Source of the DNA: Candidatus Lernaella stagnicola
GTDB taxonomy: Bacteria > Lernaellota > Lernaellaia > Lernaellales > Lernaellaceae
Length of the DNA: 64,000 nucleotides
NCBI GenBank assembly: GCA_030765525.1
Contig: JAVCCK010000027.1
Span: forward strand, 1 to 64,000
Direction of reading: 5' to 3'
Position 1 is the first letter of the stretch. Each line of letters begins with the position of its first letter. Under the pieces are notes generated by a model that had not been told where the DNA came from, did no database searches, and saw nothing but the letters and a program-made list of their open reading frames with translations. Positions 63,336 through 64,000 of this stretch are shown piece after piece. The position numbers and the translations under genes were made by a program.

Positions 63336-64000
63336 TTAGTCCGCTGTCTCCAATGCGGCCGCCAGAATCTCCGCCGGGTGCTTGGCGGGCACGCCGGTCA
63401 GGTGAGTGATCTGCATCCGGCAGCCCTCACATTCGGACAAAACGACGTCCGGTTTCCACTGCGCCACGCGCTCACGCACCTCTTGGCCAATGGTGACGGC
63501 GAGATCGGCGGTCTTGTGTTTCAGGCCGAAAGTGCCCGCCAGGCCGCAACAGCCCGCGTCGAGGGTGCGGATTTCGAATTCGGGAATACGGCTCAGGATC
63601 ACCGGGGCGTTGGCGCCGTGGCCGAGGGCGGTTAAGTGGCAGGCCTCGTGAAAGGCGGCGAATTGGGGTAGCGGTTTGAGCGACAGGCGCAGTTCGCCCA
63701 GGTCGTCCAACTGCTTGAGATACGTGAACAAATCCAGCACTTTGGATTGTACGTCGGCGGCCTCGACACCCAGCAAAGCAGCGGTTTCCTGCGCCAGCGC
63801 AAGCGTGCACGAGGGCGAGCCAACGACGATCGCTTCGCAGCCTTCGTCCAACGCCCGCCGCAGCGAGACCATGTTTTTTTCGTTTTGCTTCTTGGCCGCC
63901 GCCAGATTCCCCCCGCCGATGAGCGCCGCGCCGCAACACGTCTGCTCGGGGATGACAACCTCCACCCCCGCCGCCTCCAGCACGCGGAGCACCGCCCGGC
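63336..64000 (-). CDS. CCG-domain (heterodisulfide-reductase-like) Fe-S oxidoreductase, N-terminus outside the window
   Basis: The frame is open to the right edge; 221 codons are visible. Two CCG (cysteine-rich) domains: EQTCCGAALIGGGN with GSPSC, and AFHEACHLTALGHGANAP with DAGCCGLAGTFGLKH and CEGCRMQI. Such domains bind a [4Fe-4S] or unusual cluster in GlpC, LutA/LldE and the B subunit of heterodisulfide reductase, where they pass electrons to quinones. The N-terminal half, which would carry ferredoxin-type clusters, is not seen, so the exact family member cannot be fixed. It heads the operon visible to the left. Confidence 0.87.
   Translation of the reverse strand, partial: RAVLRVLEAAGVEVVIPEQTCCGAALIGGGNLAAAKKQNEKNMVSLRRALDEGCEAIVVGSPSCTLALAQETAALLGVEAADVQSKVLDLFTYLKQLDDLGELRLSLKPLPQFAAFHEACHLTALGHGANAPVILSRIPEFEIRTLDAGCCGLAGTFGLKHKTADLAVTIGQEVRERVAQWKPDVVLSECEGCRMQITHLTGVPAKHPAEILAAALETAD

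Overview
The window is a compact, GC-rich bacterial chromosome segment with about 45 protein genes, no tRNA or rRNA gene, no CRISPR array and no intact insertion sequence. Ribosome binding sites are clear (GGAGG/AAGGAG) and often pick out GTG or TTG starts. The gene mix suggests a deltaproteobacterium-like lineage (Myxococcota, Bradymonadota, Lernaellota or similar): many secreted lipoproteins with Asp-rich linkers, MopE-type metal-binding and Cys-rich repeats, a soluble Ser/Thr kinase fused to a cyclic-nucleotide domain, SUMF1-like and Sel1/Hcp-like proteins, and a giant TPR ATPase. I cannot assign a phylum from the sequence alone.

Layout. 1-5.4 kb: the end of a TPR protein, then two tandem paralogous secreted proteins ending in about 70-residue Asp/Asn tails. 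5.6-12.5 kb: a GH92 glycosidase lipoprotein and a zinc-ribbon/STAND-like ATPase/TPR protein. 12.7-25 kb: a SUMF1-domain lipoprotein, a quinone-oxidoreductase-like enzyme, a ZIP metal transporter, a TPR-like lipoprotein, a beta-propeller/phosphoesterase lipoprotein, a methyltransferase, a secreted Asp-tailed protein and an SGNH hydrolase. 25-35.5 kb: ftsY with a small coupled gene, a Sel1/Hcp-like lipoprotein, a DgkA-like kinase, and a five-gene leftward operon (small Cys-rich lipoprotein, MBL hydrolase, GNAT, PHP-type lipoprotein, geranylgeranyl-reductase-like flavoprotein). 35.6-42.6 kb: rsfS, apgM, comF, a double-AAA ATPase, a GT2 glycosyltransferase and a DUF2079 membrane protein. 42.6-47 kb: a leftward polysaccharide operon (radical SAM/SPASM, GT4, methyltransferase, polyprenyl-phosphate sugar-1-phosphate transferase). 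47-55.9 kb: hutU, a PIN-domain remnant, another propeller-like lipoprotein, a TGS/uridine-kinase fusion, a second phosphoesterase lipoprotein and a small P-loop kinase. 56-64 kb: a gingipain-like C25 protease with MopE and Cys-rich repeats, then a leftward operon (Fe-S CCG-domain protein, membrane-tethered methyltransferase, membrane protein, MBOAT-like acyltransferase, kinase-CNB protein).

Main observation. Acidic tethers occur next to a cysteine at exactly one end of each protein that has them. Six proteins with a lipobox carry an Asp-rich stretch close after the lipidated Cys. Four proteins with an ordinary signal peptide and no lipobox instead carry a long Asp/Asn-rich C-terminal tail ending in a Cys motif (GCGK, GCGK, GGGCG, GGSCGG). 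Other lipoproteins in the window lack the tract. This looks like an undescribed pair of equivalent surface-display signals, one N-terminal and one C-terminal. No obvious sorting enzyme lies in the window.
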